A stretch of DNA of 64,000 nt from an uncultured Desulfobacterales bacterium (GTDB lineage Bacteria; Desulfobacterota; Desulfobacteria; Desulfobacterales; JAHEIW01): NCBI GenBank assembly GCA_947259495.1, contig CAMYLV010000008.1, positions 1-64,000 of the forward strand. The letters run 5' to 3'. Position numbers and translations under genes: made by a program. Under the pieces are notes generated by a model that had not been told where the DNA came from, searched no databases, and saw only the letters and a program-made list of their open reading frames with translations. Position 1 is the first letter of the stretch. Each line of letters begins with the position of its first letter. Of this stretch, positions 45,929-54,247 are shown piece by piece.

Positions 45929-47494
45929 TTAAAAGAACACGAACGATACGAAAACAAAGGTTGGAATCAGAAATATCAGCGAGTATTTTAAAATATAGCC
46001 GAAAAAACTCGGCATCGGCGTTCCGGCCTCTTCGGAAATCGAACGCACCATAAAGTTGGGCGCATTGCCGATATAGCTGCAGGCACCAAAAAAGACCGCG
46101 GCGGCGGAAATGGCTTTTAAATATATTGCATTTTCGGTCATCAGCAGCGGAACCGCCTGGGCTTCCGAAGCCCCGGAATAAAATGCGCCCAGGGCGCTGT
46201 TAAAAAAAGTAAGATAAGTCGGCGCATTGTCGAGAAAGCTCGACAGCCCCCCGGTTACCCAAAAATAATGCACGGGCTGCGTAACGCCGTTTACTAAAAA
46301 GGCCAGGGCACCGTGGGATCCGGCTTTTAAAATCAGCAAACACGGGATCATGGTGATAAATATGCCGATAAACAAATATGCCACTTCGATAATGGGAAAC
46401 CAGGTAAAGTCATTATCATCCCGTAATTGAATAGGCGTTGCTACCAGAGATAGAATTCCCATTAAAATTAGTAAGCCATCCCGAGCCCAGTCTTGAATAG
46501 ACCTGTGAACGCCAAATGTATTGACCTCGCCCCAGTCCACGATTCCGCTCATCAAAACGGCGCCCACAATACCGGCTAAAAATAAAAAATTGTACACACC
46601 CTCAAGTTTCAGAGGCGCTTTGGCACCTTCTTCTTCGGGGGCGGATACCCCTTCTTTACGATAGTGGTAGGTGTCAAGTATAAAATAGATCACCAGCAAA
46701 ATGATGACAACCAGCAGCATGTGGGGCAGAATGTTAAACGTCCAGAAAAAGGAGACGCCGTGCAAAAAACCCAAGAAGAGCGGGGGATCCCCGAGCGGCG
46801 TCAGAGAGCCGCCGACATTGGCAACCAGAAATATGAAAAATACCACCATAAAGGTGCGGTTTTTACGAAAATTGTTGGCCCGCAGAAATGGACGGATCAG
46901 CAGCATGGCGGCACCGGTGGTCCCCATCCAGGAAGCCAGCAAGGTGCCAATGATCAGCATACTTAAATTGACAAGCGGGGTCCCGCGCAAGGTCCCGCGC
47001 AACAAAATGCCGCCGGAAACCGTATATAACGACCACAGCAAAATAATAAAGGGAACATAATCGGCCAGAATGATATGCAGAATCTCATACAGCGCCGCCC
47101 CTTTAAATGCGATCAGAAAAGGTATGGCCAGTGTTGCGGCCCAGAATCCGGATATTTTCCCGAAATGATGATGCCAAAAATCCGGCAAAATAAGCGGGAA
47201 AAGCGCAATGGACAGCAAAATGCAGGCAAAGGGGATACAGCTCCACAGGGGCAAAAATTCACCGATGTTTTCATGCCCCTCCCCATGGTGTGCGTCGGCT
47301 TTTTGATGGGATGCTGAAGTGTTGTGAGGGTCTTGTTGGGCTGCCGGGCTGTCGACGTGTTCGGAAGGCTGGGCGTTTGCTGGTTCCGCATGTTCGGGTT
47401 GAGAGGCGGTGGCCACACCAGCAATGAGTATTAAAATGAAAATAACTGTAAGGAGGATTTGAAAAACAGCCGTCTTATCTCTCAGGATTTTCAT
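45929..47494 (-). CDS. NhaD-type sodium:proton antiporter
   Basis: A 521-residue ion-transporter-superfamily membrane protein with about 12-13 helices. An N-terminal hydrophobic/signal-like segment (10-30) is followed by a His/Gln-rich extracellular stretch (about 33-75; 'HQKADAHHGEGHEN'), then helices. 'GTTGAAMLLIRPFLRAN', 'NVGGSLTPLGDPPLFLGFL', 'LSSFLDNAPTYLTFF' and 'GNAPNFMVRSI' are typical of NhaD/ArsB/citrate-transporter-type re-entrant regions. It heads the minus-strand signalling operon. Sodium-proton exchange is the most likely role; dicarboxylate transport is less likely. Confidence 0.85.
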   Translation of the reverse strand: MKILRDKTAVFQILLTVIFILILIAGVATASQPEHAEPANAQPSEHVDSPAAQQDPHNTSASHQKADAHHGEGHENIGEFLPLWSCIPFACILLSIALFPLILPDFWHHHFGKISGFWAATLAIPFLIAFKGAALYEILHIILADYVPFIILLWSLYTVSGGILLRGTLRGTPLVNLSMLIIGTLLASWMGTTGAAMLLIRPFLRANNFRKNRTFMVVFFIFLVANVGGSLTPLGDPPLFLGFLHGVSFFWTFNILPHMLLVVIILLVIYFILDTYHYRKEGVSAPEEEGAKAPLKLEGVYNFLFLAGIVGAVLMSGIVDWGEVNTFGVHRSIQDWARDGLLILMGILSLVATPIQLRDDNDFTWFPIIEVAYLFIGIFITMIPCLLILKAGSHGALAFLVNGVTQPVHYFWVTGGLSSFLDNAPTYLTFFNSALGAFYSGASEAQAVPLLMTENAIYLKAISAAAVFFGACSYIGNAPNFMVRSISEEAGTPMPSFFGYILKYSLIFLIPTFVFVSFVFF

Positions 47495-47583
47495 CTAAAC
47501 CTTCCCCCCGCTGTCAAAGTCACGATCCTTACGTCATATGAAAAGGACCGTTTTACGTTATCAAAGTCTGCCAGGTTTATAAA

Positions 47584-48483
47584 CTATTTTGTAATAAAGG
47601 TACCTGTTAGGGTGACGCTATATTTTCGCAGATAATCTTCCGGATGGTAAGACAGTTTGGCCTTGCGAAGTCCGTCGTCATTTAAATCCTGTTCCCGATT
47701 GACAAAAGTATAATCAGCAGCGGAATTCGCCAGAAACATCTGGTTGATGGCCTGGTAAATCCCCTTGTACTGGGTATCCCCTTTTTCAAAATGAATGAGC
47801 AGCATGTCGCGTGTGAGTGCTTCGGCAACGGTATAGGCCACCATTGAACCCTCAACCATCACCGCACCGCCAAACAAACCGGCCAACTGCTTCCATTCTC
47901 TTAGAATTCTAAAAATAGCACGATTTTCAGAAGAGAGAATATCGGATGATTCGCAGTCGCGCCAGGTGCACCAGTCGGTTTGCATGGCCATGGCCTGTTC
48001 CACCATATCGGCCCCGAACGGCAGATAGGTGAAATCGTACTTGCGGTTGAATTGATTGACCAGGTTCTTTTTTTTATGATAGGGCTTGCCTTTTAGCTCG
48101 ATCAAATCCGCCACCCGGTAAAGATAATCCCAGTTGCCCCTTTCTTCTTCAATTTGGGTCGCCTGCGCTAATCTTTCGCGCCACAGATTTGCCAGCATTT
48201 CCGGAACCCGGGTAAATACCGAATGCATAAGGGCGTTGGCCTGCAATCGGCTTTGCCAGTCAACAGCATCCCACAAACCGACGGGCGCCCACAGGACCTC
48301 ATCGGGCCGGCTTTGACGGATCCAGACCAAATCCTCATTCCAGGCCCAGCGCAGCCCGTATTCTTCCGACCAGGCCCACAGATTCAAAAAGCTGTAATCA
48401 GATGCAATCTGGGGACATTGCGCCAGAATTGCCAGGTAGTCTTCCTGCCGGTCAAGACTGATGGGTTCGAAGTGGAGGGTCAT
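47584..48483 (-). CDS. DUF2156 (phosphatidylglycerol lysyltransferase C-terminal-like) protein
   Basis: A 299-residue soluble protein of the DUF2156 family, two GNAT-like domains. Typical pieces: 'DYSFLNLWAWSEEYGLRW', 'GKPYHKKKNLVNQFNRKY', 'IHFEKGDTQYKGIYQAINQMF' and the C-terminal 'FVNREQDLNDDGLRKAKLSYHP'. Some members are tRNA-dependent or acyl transferases; for the stand-alone soluble form the substrate is unknown. The ATG at 48483 is followed by clean family sequence. Isolated from its neighbours. Confidence 0.85.
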   Translation of the reverse strand: MTLHFEPISLDRQEDYLAILAQCPQIASDYSFLNLWAWSEEYGLRWAWNEDLVWIRQSRPDEVLWAPVGLWDAVDWQSRLQANALMHSVFTRVPEMLANLWRERLAQATQIEEERGNWDYLYRVADLIELKGKPYHKKKNLVNQFNRKYDFTYLPFGADMVEQAMAMQTDWCTWRDCESSDILSSENRAIFRILREWKQLAGLFGGAVMVEGSMVAYTVAEALTRDMLLIHFEKGDTQYKGIYQAINQMFLANSAADYTFVNREQDLNDDGLRKAKLSYHPEDYLRKYSVTLTGTFITK

Positions 48484-48541
48484 AATGTCGAATTCGTCTT
48501 TCGGGCTGCGGTTTAACGGCGTCGCGTTTTGGTTGTCTTCA

Positions 48542-48676
48542 AGTTATTAGGTTTCGGGTTTCAGGAATCAGAGGTCAGACGACAGAAGACAGATAGTAAA
48601 ATCTGGATGATGAAGCATCCAATCTGACATCTGTTTTCTGTCCTCTGTATTCTGTTCCCTGACATCTGAGACTTTA
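48542..48676. repeat. CAGACGACAG-type palindromic tract, copy 4
   Basis: Contains the 22-base block (48573-48594) identical to that at 35582-35603, mirrored by CTGACATCTGTTTTCTGTCC. It separates the FMN reductase stop from the DUF2156 gene start. Confidence 0.7.
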
Positions 48677-49267
48677 GCCAGCAATGACGTGGGCGAACCG
48701 TTTGCCGGTGCTATATGCCTCTTCAAGATATCCGGGATGTTTTAAAACATCATCCTGGAAGTCGAGCTGGCGGTATAAAAGCGTTTGCCAGAGCTCCATA
48801 TCCAAAACATCAAAGAAGTATTTTATCGTCAGTAGCATTCCATCAAAAAGCTTTTTGCCCTTGGTGGCGCCGGCGGATATAAACAGTCCTTTACGTCTGA
48901 AGGCCTGTGTGCCTGAGGCAGTTTTATCGACCCAGTACTTTTTAACCCACAGGGATTGAAAGCGATCCATCAGGATCTTGGTGTGGGAACTGACCGTATA
49001 AAAAAAGACCGGCGATGCCAGAATGAGCCCGCGGGCATCCAGAATTTTATCGCGCACATCCTGGAAATCATCTTTGATGGCACATTCACCGGCTTGCAGG
49101 CAGCCGTAAATTTCAAGGCAGGGTGAGAGTTTCAGATCGCGCAGCACAATCTCTTCGACATCAGCACCGGCATCCCGCGCTCCTTCGACGGCTTTTTTTA
49201 GCAGCGCGGCGGTATTGCCCTTGCGCCGGGGACTGCCGTAAATGGCTATTATTTTTGGTTTTTGCAT
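48674..49267 (-). CDS. NADPH-dependent FMN reductase / flavodoxin-like protein
   Basis: A 197-residue flavodoxin-fold protein. FMN phosphate loop 'YGSPRRKGNTAALL' (10-23), 'LILASPVFFYTVSSHTKILMDR' (81-102), and 'FISAGATKGKKLFDGMLLT'. Two cysteines in 'LSPCLEIYGCLQAGEC' (50-63) resemble the Cys motif of iron-sulfur flavoproteins, but the compact C-x2-C-x2-C pattern is not complete. It likely reduces a quinone or FMN with NAD(P)H. Confidence 0.83.
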   Translation of the reverse strand: MQKPKIIAIYGSPRRKGNTAALLKKAVEGARDAGADVEEIVLRDLKLSPCLEIYGCLQAGECAIKDDFQDVRDKILDARGLILASPVFFYTVSSHTKILMDRFQSLWVKKYWVDKTASGTQAFRRKGLFISAGATKGKKLFDGMLLTIKYFFDVLDMELWQTLLYRQLDFQDDVLKHPGYLEEAYSTGKRFAHVIAG

Positions 49268-49425
49268 TGCCTCCTCAATATCAGCATTGGTTCAACTCAC
49301 AATCAGCGCTTTACTTCTTGTTTAGGTTAGCCGGTTGGCCGGTTTCCTGTTAGCCGGTTATAAATTGGTAGAATTCCATTTTAACGGGCTAAACTGGCAA
49401 ACGGGCTCATCGGCTCAACCGATTT

Positions 49426-50220
49426 TTAAATTTCTAATACCAAGCCTATCGGGCAATGATCGGAGCCGAAAATATCGTTGTCGATAAAGGTGTCTTTGAT
49501 CCAGCCTTTCTTGATGATATCATCGGTTACGAAAAAGTAATCGATCCGCCAACCGATATTGCGCTCTCGGGCCTTGAAGCGGTAAGTCCACCACGAGTAT
49601 TTTTCGGTATCCGGATAAAAATGTCTGAAGGTGTCGACATAGCCGTTCTGGACGATGCGGTCCAGCCAATCCCGCTCTATTCTTAAGAAACCGGAGGTCT
49701 TTTCATTGGCTTTGGGGTTTTTCAAATCGATTTCGTTGTGGGCCGTATTATAGTCACCGGTAATAATAAGGCTGCGGCCCTGTTTTTTATAAGAATCGGT
49801 ATATTCAAAAAATTTTTCGTAAAAATCAAGCTTATACTGCAACCTTTCATCGCTCATCTGGCCGTTCGGAAAGTAAACGTTAAAAAAGATAAAATCATCA
49901 AAATCCAGCTCGATAACGCGTCCTTCTTGATCGAATTCGGCAATCCCCAGTTCGGTATTAGCGCGTTTGGGCTGAAGCCGTGAGTAAGTGCCGACACCGC
50001 TGTAGCCCTTTTTCGCCGTAGCATGCGACCAGCAGGATTCATAACCCGCGATGTTCTTCATCTCATCGGTCAGCTGGTTTTTCTGAATCTTGGTCTCCTG
50101 GATGGCGAAAATATCCGGATCCATCTGCTGAAAAACTGCAAAAAAATCCTTTTTAATAACCGCCCGCAGACCGTTTATGTTCCAGGAGATCAATCTGATC
50201 CGTTTCTTCTTTTTCGCCAT
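49426..50220 (-). CDS. xth: Exodeoxyribonuclease III / AP endonuclease
   Basis: Base-excision-repair nuclease of the ExoIII/APE1 family, 264 aa. All motifs are visible: 'LISWNINGLRAV' (10-21), 'AIQETKIQ' (39-46), 'YSGVGTYSR' near 74, 'TGDYNTAHNEIDL' near 150, 'WRIDYFFVTDD' near 224, and 'FGSDHCPIGL' near the end with the catalytic Asp-His pair. No signal peptide. The gene is monocistronic or co-transcribed with the 182-aa protein gene upstream (43 bases apart). Confidence 0.93.
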   Translation of the reverse strand: MAKKKKRIRLISWNINGLRAVIKKDFFAVFQQMDPDIFAIQETKIQKNQLTDEMKNIAGYESCWSHATAKKGYSGVGTYSRLQPKRANTELGIAEFDQEGRVIELDFDDFIFFNVYFPNGQMSDERLQYKLDFYEKFFEYTDSYKKQGRSLIITGDYNTAHNEIDLKNPKANEKTSGFLRIERDWLDRIVQNGYVDTFRHFYPDTEKYSWWTYRFKARERNIGWRIDYFFVTDDIIKKGWIKDTFIDNDIFGSDHCPIGLVLEI

Positions 50221-50263
50221 CTTTTGATTCCAATTCGTAGAGCCATCATATTGGACCCTTTAT

Positions 50264-50812
50264 TTATTCCCCCAGCAAGGCTCTGACTTTCACCAGGCTG
50301 TCGCTGTTCCCAAGCATTTCCAGGATCTCCTTAATGGACCGCAGGCACTCCCGCATGATTGCGGTTTTGGGTCGCGATGAGCCCAGCTGGGCATCGATGG
50401 CTTTTAAGTCGGCCATTAATTCCGAAAGACCGTCAAAGTCAAGCCCCAGGTTACCGGTCTGGGCTTTAAGCGCATCGGCTGCGCGTTGAACCGCCTGGCA
50501 GCTCTGCGCATCCATAATTGGTTGATCGCTAAGCTTGCCGGCGGATTCCCCCATTGGCTCCGCGCCTCCCATCAGGCCTTTGACTTCAGCCGCACCTTCG
50601 CTGCTGATGCCAATACCGCCGGACAGAGTCCTGATTTCCACCAACTGCAGGCCGATTAAGGTTTCCGCCACCCGGGCACTGGTATCGCGTTCCATTCCCA
50701 AACGCTCGCCGACATCATACATGGAAACCTGCGCGGCCGTATCCCCGTTGGTTTGCTCAAACAGCTGAATCAAATATTGACGGCCGCTTTCATCCAGTTC
50801 GCTACTGCTCAT
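50264..50812 (-). CDS. Hypothetical 182-aa protein with winged-helix-like N-terminus
   Basis: Unrecognised. The N-terminal ~70 residues ('RQYLIQLFEQTNGDTAAQVS', 'VGERLGMERDTSARVAETLI', 'LVEIRTLSGGIGISSEG') resemble a winged-helix DNA- or effector-binding domain. The C-terminal ~80 residues are helical with 'DFDGLSELMADLKAIDAQL'. No membrane segment or signal peptide. Upstream of exoIII on the same strand. Confidence 0.6.
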   Translation of the reverse strand: MSSSELDESGRQYLIQLFEQTNGDTAAQVSMYDVGERLGMERDTSARVAETLIGLQLVEIRTLSGGIGISSEGAAEVKGLMGGAEPMGESAGKLSDQPIMDAQSCQAVQRAADALKAQTGNLGLDFDGLSELMADLKAIDAQLGSSRPKTAIMRECLRSIKEILEMLGNSDSLVKVRALLGE

Positions 50813-50870
50813 AGATTTAATCGCATCCTTTCAATTTGTGCATTTCTGCACAGTGTTATTTAAAAATTAT

Positions 50871-50946
50871 CCGCACGCAAAGCCGCAAAGCTCGCAAAGA
50901 AGAAAAATCTTTGCGCCTTGGCGTCTTGGCGTCTTGGCGTGAGCCT
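50871..50946. repeat. Palindromic tract with GGCGTCTT triplication
   Basis: Left CACGCAAAGCCGCAAAGCTC pairs imperfectly with the right part, which contains CTTGGCGT repeated three times (TTGGCGTCTTGGCGTCTTGG). Same general class as the ACCACGAAG tracts. Confidence 0.65.
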
Positions 50947-50990
50947 TTCATGATATCAGCTTCTCATCGGATGCGCTTTGAATACAGTTT

Positions 50991-51890
50991 TTAAGAGACA
51001 ACTGCCTGAATAGCCGATTTAATATCCGGATACCGAAATTCAAAACCGTGGCTTAAAAGTTTATCAGGTATCGTGCGCTGGCTGTCCAGCAACACATTGC
51101 CGAATTCTCCAAGCACCGCGCGGATCATAAATGCCGGTGCGGGCATGAACGCCGGCCGGCCCAGTACTTCACCCAGGGTATTGGCCAGCTCGCGGTTTCT
51201 CGCGGGATTGGGTGCACAAAAATTAAGCGGGCCGTTGACCTGGGGCTGTTCAACAATAAACACGATGGCTGCCATCAGGTCTGTCAAATGCATCCAGGGA
51301 AACCATTGCGAACCGCTGCCGATGGGCCCGCCCACAAAAGACTTGAAAGCCGGGATCATCTTGGCCAGTGCTCCGCCGTCTTTTCCCAGAATGACACCAA
51401 ATCGCATTAACGCAACCCGGAGTCCTTTATCCGTTGCCTTTAAGGCCTCTGCTTCCCAGTCTATTGAAACAGAAGCCAAAAAATCAGTGCCGGGTTTTTC
51501 GTCTTCTTTTAAAAGGTCATCGCCGCGGTTGCCGTAATATCCGGCACCGGAAGCACTGCAGAGAACCACCGATTGATCGGCCGGCAATGCATTTACCACA
51601 TTGCGGGTTGTTAATATGCGACTGTCATAAATCTGTTTTTTATAGCTTTCGCTCCAGCGCTTAAAAATTGATTTTCCGGCCAGATTTACCACAGCATCGA
51701 CATCATTCAGTGATTCCTGCCAGCCACCCGGCTGGGTTGTGTCCGCTGAGATATAATGATACCGGTCGGCGGTAATCCGTTTTTGAGTTGCCGCCCGGCC
51801 AACCGCTATGACGGAGTGGCCTTTATCAAGAAGATAATCCGAAAGGTTTGAGCCGACGAATCCCAGGCCACCCGTGATCAGTATCTTCAT
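50991..51890 (-). CDS. TIGR01777-family NAD-dependent epimerase/dehydratase (YfcH-like)
   Basis: A 299-residue extended-SDR protein: N-terminal 'ITGGLGFVGSNLSDYLL' (4-20), 'VVNLAGKSIFKRWSESYKKQ' and the conserved C-terminal DUF1731-like tail 'LLSHGFEFRYPDIKSAIQAV'. 'SGAGYYGNRGD' holds the tyrosine. YfcH/SulA-type members are of unknown substrate, sometimes linked to cell-division inhibition. Divergent in function from sugar epimerases. Confidence 0.85.
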   Translation of the reverse strand: MKILITGGLGFVGSNLSDYLLDKGHSVIAVGRAATQKRITADRYHYISADTTQPGGWQESLNDVDAVVNLAGKSIFKRWSESYKKQIYDSRILTTRNVVNALPADQSVVLCSASGAGYYGNRGDDLLKEDEKPGTDFLASVSIDWEAEALKATDKGLRVALMRFGVILGKDGGALAKMIPAFKSFVGGPIGSGSQWFPWMHLTDLMAAIVFIVEQPQVNGPLNFCAPNPARNRELANTLGEVLGRPAFMPAPAFMIRAVLGEFGNVLLDSQRTIPDKLLSHGFEFRYPDIKSAIQAVVS

Positions 51891-51932
51891 ATGCCACCTC
51901 CTGCGAAAGGATCAACGGTTAGGGGTTCAGAC

Positions 51933-51962
51933 ATAAAAGAAAAGCGGGCCGTGGTGCCCGCC
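51933..51962 (-). terminator. Terminator of fur gene
   Basis: On the minus strand GCGGGC-ACCACG-GCCCGC followed by TTTTCTTTT. It lies downstream of the fur stop, after a MITE-like remnant. Confidence 0.75.
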
Positions 51963-51963
51963 A

Positions 51964-52026
51964 ATACCTGAATTTTGCTCAAGAATGTAATTTTAACGCC
52001 TCATTAGTAGTCACGCCAGATTCAGC
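51964..52026. repeat. MITE-like element, degenerate copy C
   Basis: Starts AATACCTGAATTTTGC, as copy B at 39.1 kb, and ends GATTCAG. The interior differs and is shorter. Confidence 0.5.
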
Positions 52027-52068
52027 CAAAAATTGCCCCAAAGAATGGGGCTTATATTTCTGGAATGC

Positions 52069-52488
52069 TCAACGCCGGTTTGCATCACGATTGGTTTTAT
52101 CCGAACAATTCGGGCACACTCCGAAAAATTCCAGCCGATGCCCGATAATTTTATAATCGGCCGGCATCAACCCCGCCACATCAATTTCGATATCAGGTGC
52201 CAGGGGCGCGTCAGCAATCCGGTCGCAACGAACACAACGAATATGGCAATGCTCGGAAGGATTGCCGTCAAACCGTTTCAAGGAACAGCCGGGTTCAAGC
52301 TTTTTGATATCACCGGATTCAGACAGGATCTCTAGGTTGCGATATACCGTGCCCAGACTGATGCGCGGCAACCGCTTACGGACCATCTCATAAACCTCAT
52401 CCGCACTCGGATGGGTATTCACTTTGCGGAGCTCTTCTAAAATCACCTGGCGCTGACGCGTCATCCGAAGGTTGGGATGCTTTTGCAA
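52069..52488 (-). CDS. fur: Fur-family transcriptional regulator (PerR-like)
   Basis: A 139-residue Fur homologue. Winged helix with 'MTRQRQVILEELRKVNTHPSADEVY' and recognition segment 'ISLGTVYRNLEILSES'. Zinc site: CxxC pairs 'CVRC' and 'CPNC'. The regulatory metal site has 'SEHCHIRC'. Length and 'GDIKKLEPG' could be Fur, PerR or Zur; PerR is the best guess given peroxide stress needs of anaerobes. It is 88 bases downstream of citrate synthase on the same strand. Confidence 0.88.
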   Translation of the reverse strand: MQKHPNLRMTRQRQVILEELRKVNTHPSADEVYEMVRKRLPRISLGTVYRNLEILSESGDIKKLEPGCSLKRFDGNPSEHCHIRCVRCDRIADAPLAPDIEIDVAGLMPADYKIIGHRLEFFGVCPNCSDKTNRDANRR

Positions 52489-52575
52489 ACTGTTTCTGCC
52501 TCCTGCTGAAAATCAAGAAATAAAAAATGGCCTGTTATTTACCATTGCCAAGCCGGCACTTTGTTTCAAGAAAAA

Positions 52576-53760
52576 TTAGCCCCGATCTTCAATGGGCTCC
52601 AATTCACAGACATCCGGTCCGCAGTAATCGCCGACATATTCCGACTCCGGTCGGTACAGCATGGGTTTGGGTGCGGCACCGGCAAAATATTCTTCGATGA
52701 CGTGGGCGGTCCAACCGGATATTCTTGAAATTGCAAACACCGGTGTGAACAGGTCAATTGGAATTCCCATGGCATAATAGAGGGAAGCGCTGTAAAAATC
52801 AACATTTACATAGATATCTTTGCCCTTACGCCTATTAAATTCAGCTTTGCCTGTATTTTCTAGCAGTTGTGACATTTCATACCAGCGGGTGTCCCCAATG
52901 CGTTCACCCATCCGCTTCGACATGGGCGCTAAAATATGAGCGCGGGGATCATCGGTGTCATAGACGGCATGTCCCAGTCCAAAAATTTTGCGGCCGGCAT
53001 CAAATTGCTGATTCACATAATCTTCAACTTTATCCACCGAACCGATCTCGTTTAGCATCTCCATAACCCGCATATTGGCGCCCCCGTGAAGCTCGCCGGA
53101 TAAAGATCCGACCGCGGCACCGACGGAGGCATACATATGCGCCCGGGTGGAGGCCACCTCGCGGGCCGCAAAGGTTGACGCATTAAATGAATGTTCGGCA
53201 TGCAGCACCAGGCAGGCATCTATAAAGCGGGCCACTTCTTCGTCCGGTTCCTGGCCTTTGAGCATGTAAAGGAAATTGGCGGCATGATCCAGTTTGGGCA
53301 ATGCCTTAAGCGGTTCTTTATCGTTGCGAATGCGATCCCAGGCGGCAAGGACGGTCGGAAATTTTGCAATCAGCCGGATGGCCATTCGCACGGCGGCTTC
53401 CTGCGCTTGATCGGTGATATCAGGATCATGATTGGCCAGCAGGGAAACGCCGGCCTGCAAAATATCCATAACCAGCGCGTTTTTCGGCCGCGTTTTCAAA
53501 GCGGCAATCACCTCCGGCGGTATGTCTCTTTCCGCAGCCAGCTGATCCTTAAACGCTTTTAATTCAGCCGCATTCGGCAATTTTTCAAAAAGCAGCAAAT
53601 AAGCGACTTCTTCAAAAGTGGACTTATTTGCCAGATCCTGAATCAAATAGCCCCGGTAGATCAATTTTCCGGCGGCTCCCTGGACGTCGCTAATGCGGGT
53701 GTCGGCAATGACAACACCTCGCAATCCTGTATTTAACATCGGTTTGCATACATCTTCCAT
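52576..53760 (-). CDS. gltA: Citrate synthase
   Basis: Condenses oxaloacetate and acetyl-CoA, first step of the TCA cycle. Short (394 aa) Si-type of the two-domain kind. Catalytic residues: H225 ('ELHGGAN'), H264 ('GLGHAVYDTDDPRA') and D321 ('VNVDFYSA'); H190 in 'LHAEHSFNAST' is the oxaloacetate-site His. No N-terminal extension as in the NADH-inhibited type. A 2-methylcitrate synthase activity cannot be excluded. Copy 3 of the two-hairpin repeat lies about 50 bases before its start. Confidence 0.92.
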   Translation of the reverse strand: MEDVCKPMLNTGLRGVVIADTRISDVQGAAGKLIYRGYLIQDLANKSTFEEVAYLLLFEKLPNAAELKAFKDQLAAERDIPPEVIAALKTRPKNALVMDILQAGVSLLANHDPDITDQAQEAAVRMAIRLIAKFPTVLAAWDRIRNDKEPLKALPKLDHAANFLYMLKGQEPDEEVARFIDACLVLHAEHSFNASTFAAREVASTRAHMYASVGAAVGSLSGELHGGANMRVMEMLNEIGSVDKVEDYVNQQFDAGRKIFGLGHAVYDTDDPRAHILAPMSKRMGERIGDTRWYEMSQLLENTGKAEFNRRKGKDIYVNVDFYSASLYYAMGIPIDLFTPVFAISRISGWTAHVIEEYFAGAAPKPMLYRPESEYVGDYCGPDVCELEPIEDRG

Positions 53761-53807
53761 ACATCACCTCTTCGTTTTCTTTACTCACAAAGGAATGAAG
53801 TTCATAT

Positions 53808-53907
53808 TATACCGTTTTCCATAATAATGTTCCGGAATACGGAAGTGCGGCATAAGGGGTTGTAGAAAAAAAAATTTGTATACCGCAACGTTTTTTTGAC
53901 AACCCAA
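53808..53907 (+). repeat. Two-hairpin interspersed repeat, copy 3
   Basis: Reads TATACCGTTTTCC ... TTCCGGAATACGGAA ... GTGCGGCATAAGGGGTTGTAG ... AACGTTTTTTTGACAACCC. The first hairpin is intact (TTCCG / CGGAA inside an ATACCG / GCGGCAT closing stem); the second stem has lost some pairing. Confidence 0.85.
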
Positions 53908-54247
53908 ATAAGCGCTATAATTTTAAAATGGATTTTGTAATGTGAAATGTCAAGAGGAAAATAGAATAATAAGAGGCGATTGGCGCTTATGCAGTGCACA
54001 AGTTGGGTCCGCCTTCGGCGGATTGCGGCCGTCGACAAATATCCTCTGACCGGTTTATGCTTCACCGGACAGGGGGCAAACCAGTTTGTCGATTCTCCGA
54101 AAACCCATCTCAAAAATGCATCTAACGCCCAATAGCTTTGTTGTAAACAGATTCAAAATACTCGAATACTAACGTGTATGCTCCGTTTTTGAGTCGGTTT
54201 ACGTCGCGCTATTGGACATGATCTACTATTTTTGAGATCGCTTTGCA
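53908..54247. other. Intergenic region between repeat copy 3 and FTR-like gene
   Basis: About 340 bases without a supported gene. It holds a perfect small hairpin TCCGCC-TTC-GGCGGA near 54008-54022. Reading frames here run through repeat sequence and have no ribosome site. Confidence 0.45.

Noticed and set aside
53802-54113. Minus-strand frame of about 103 residues
   Set aside because: It is a translation of the two-hairpin repeat and adjacent spacer; the same 'NPLCRTS' peptide appears in the frame through copy 5, so it reflects repeat DNA rather than a gene.
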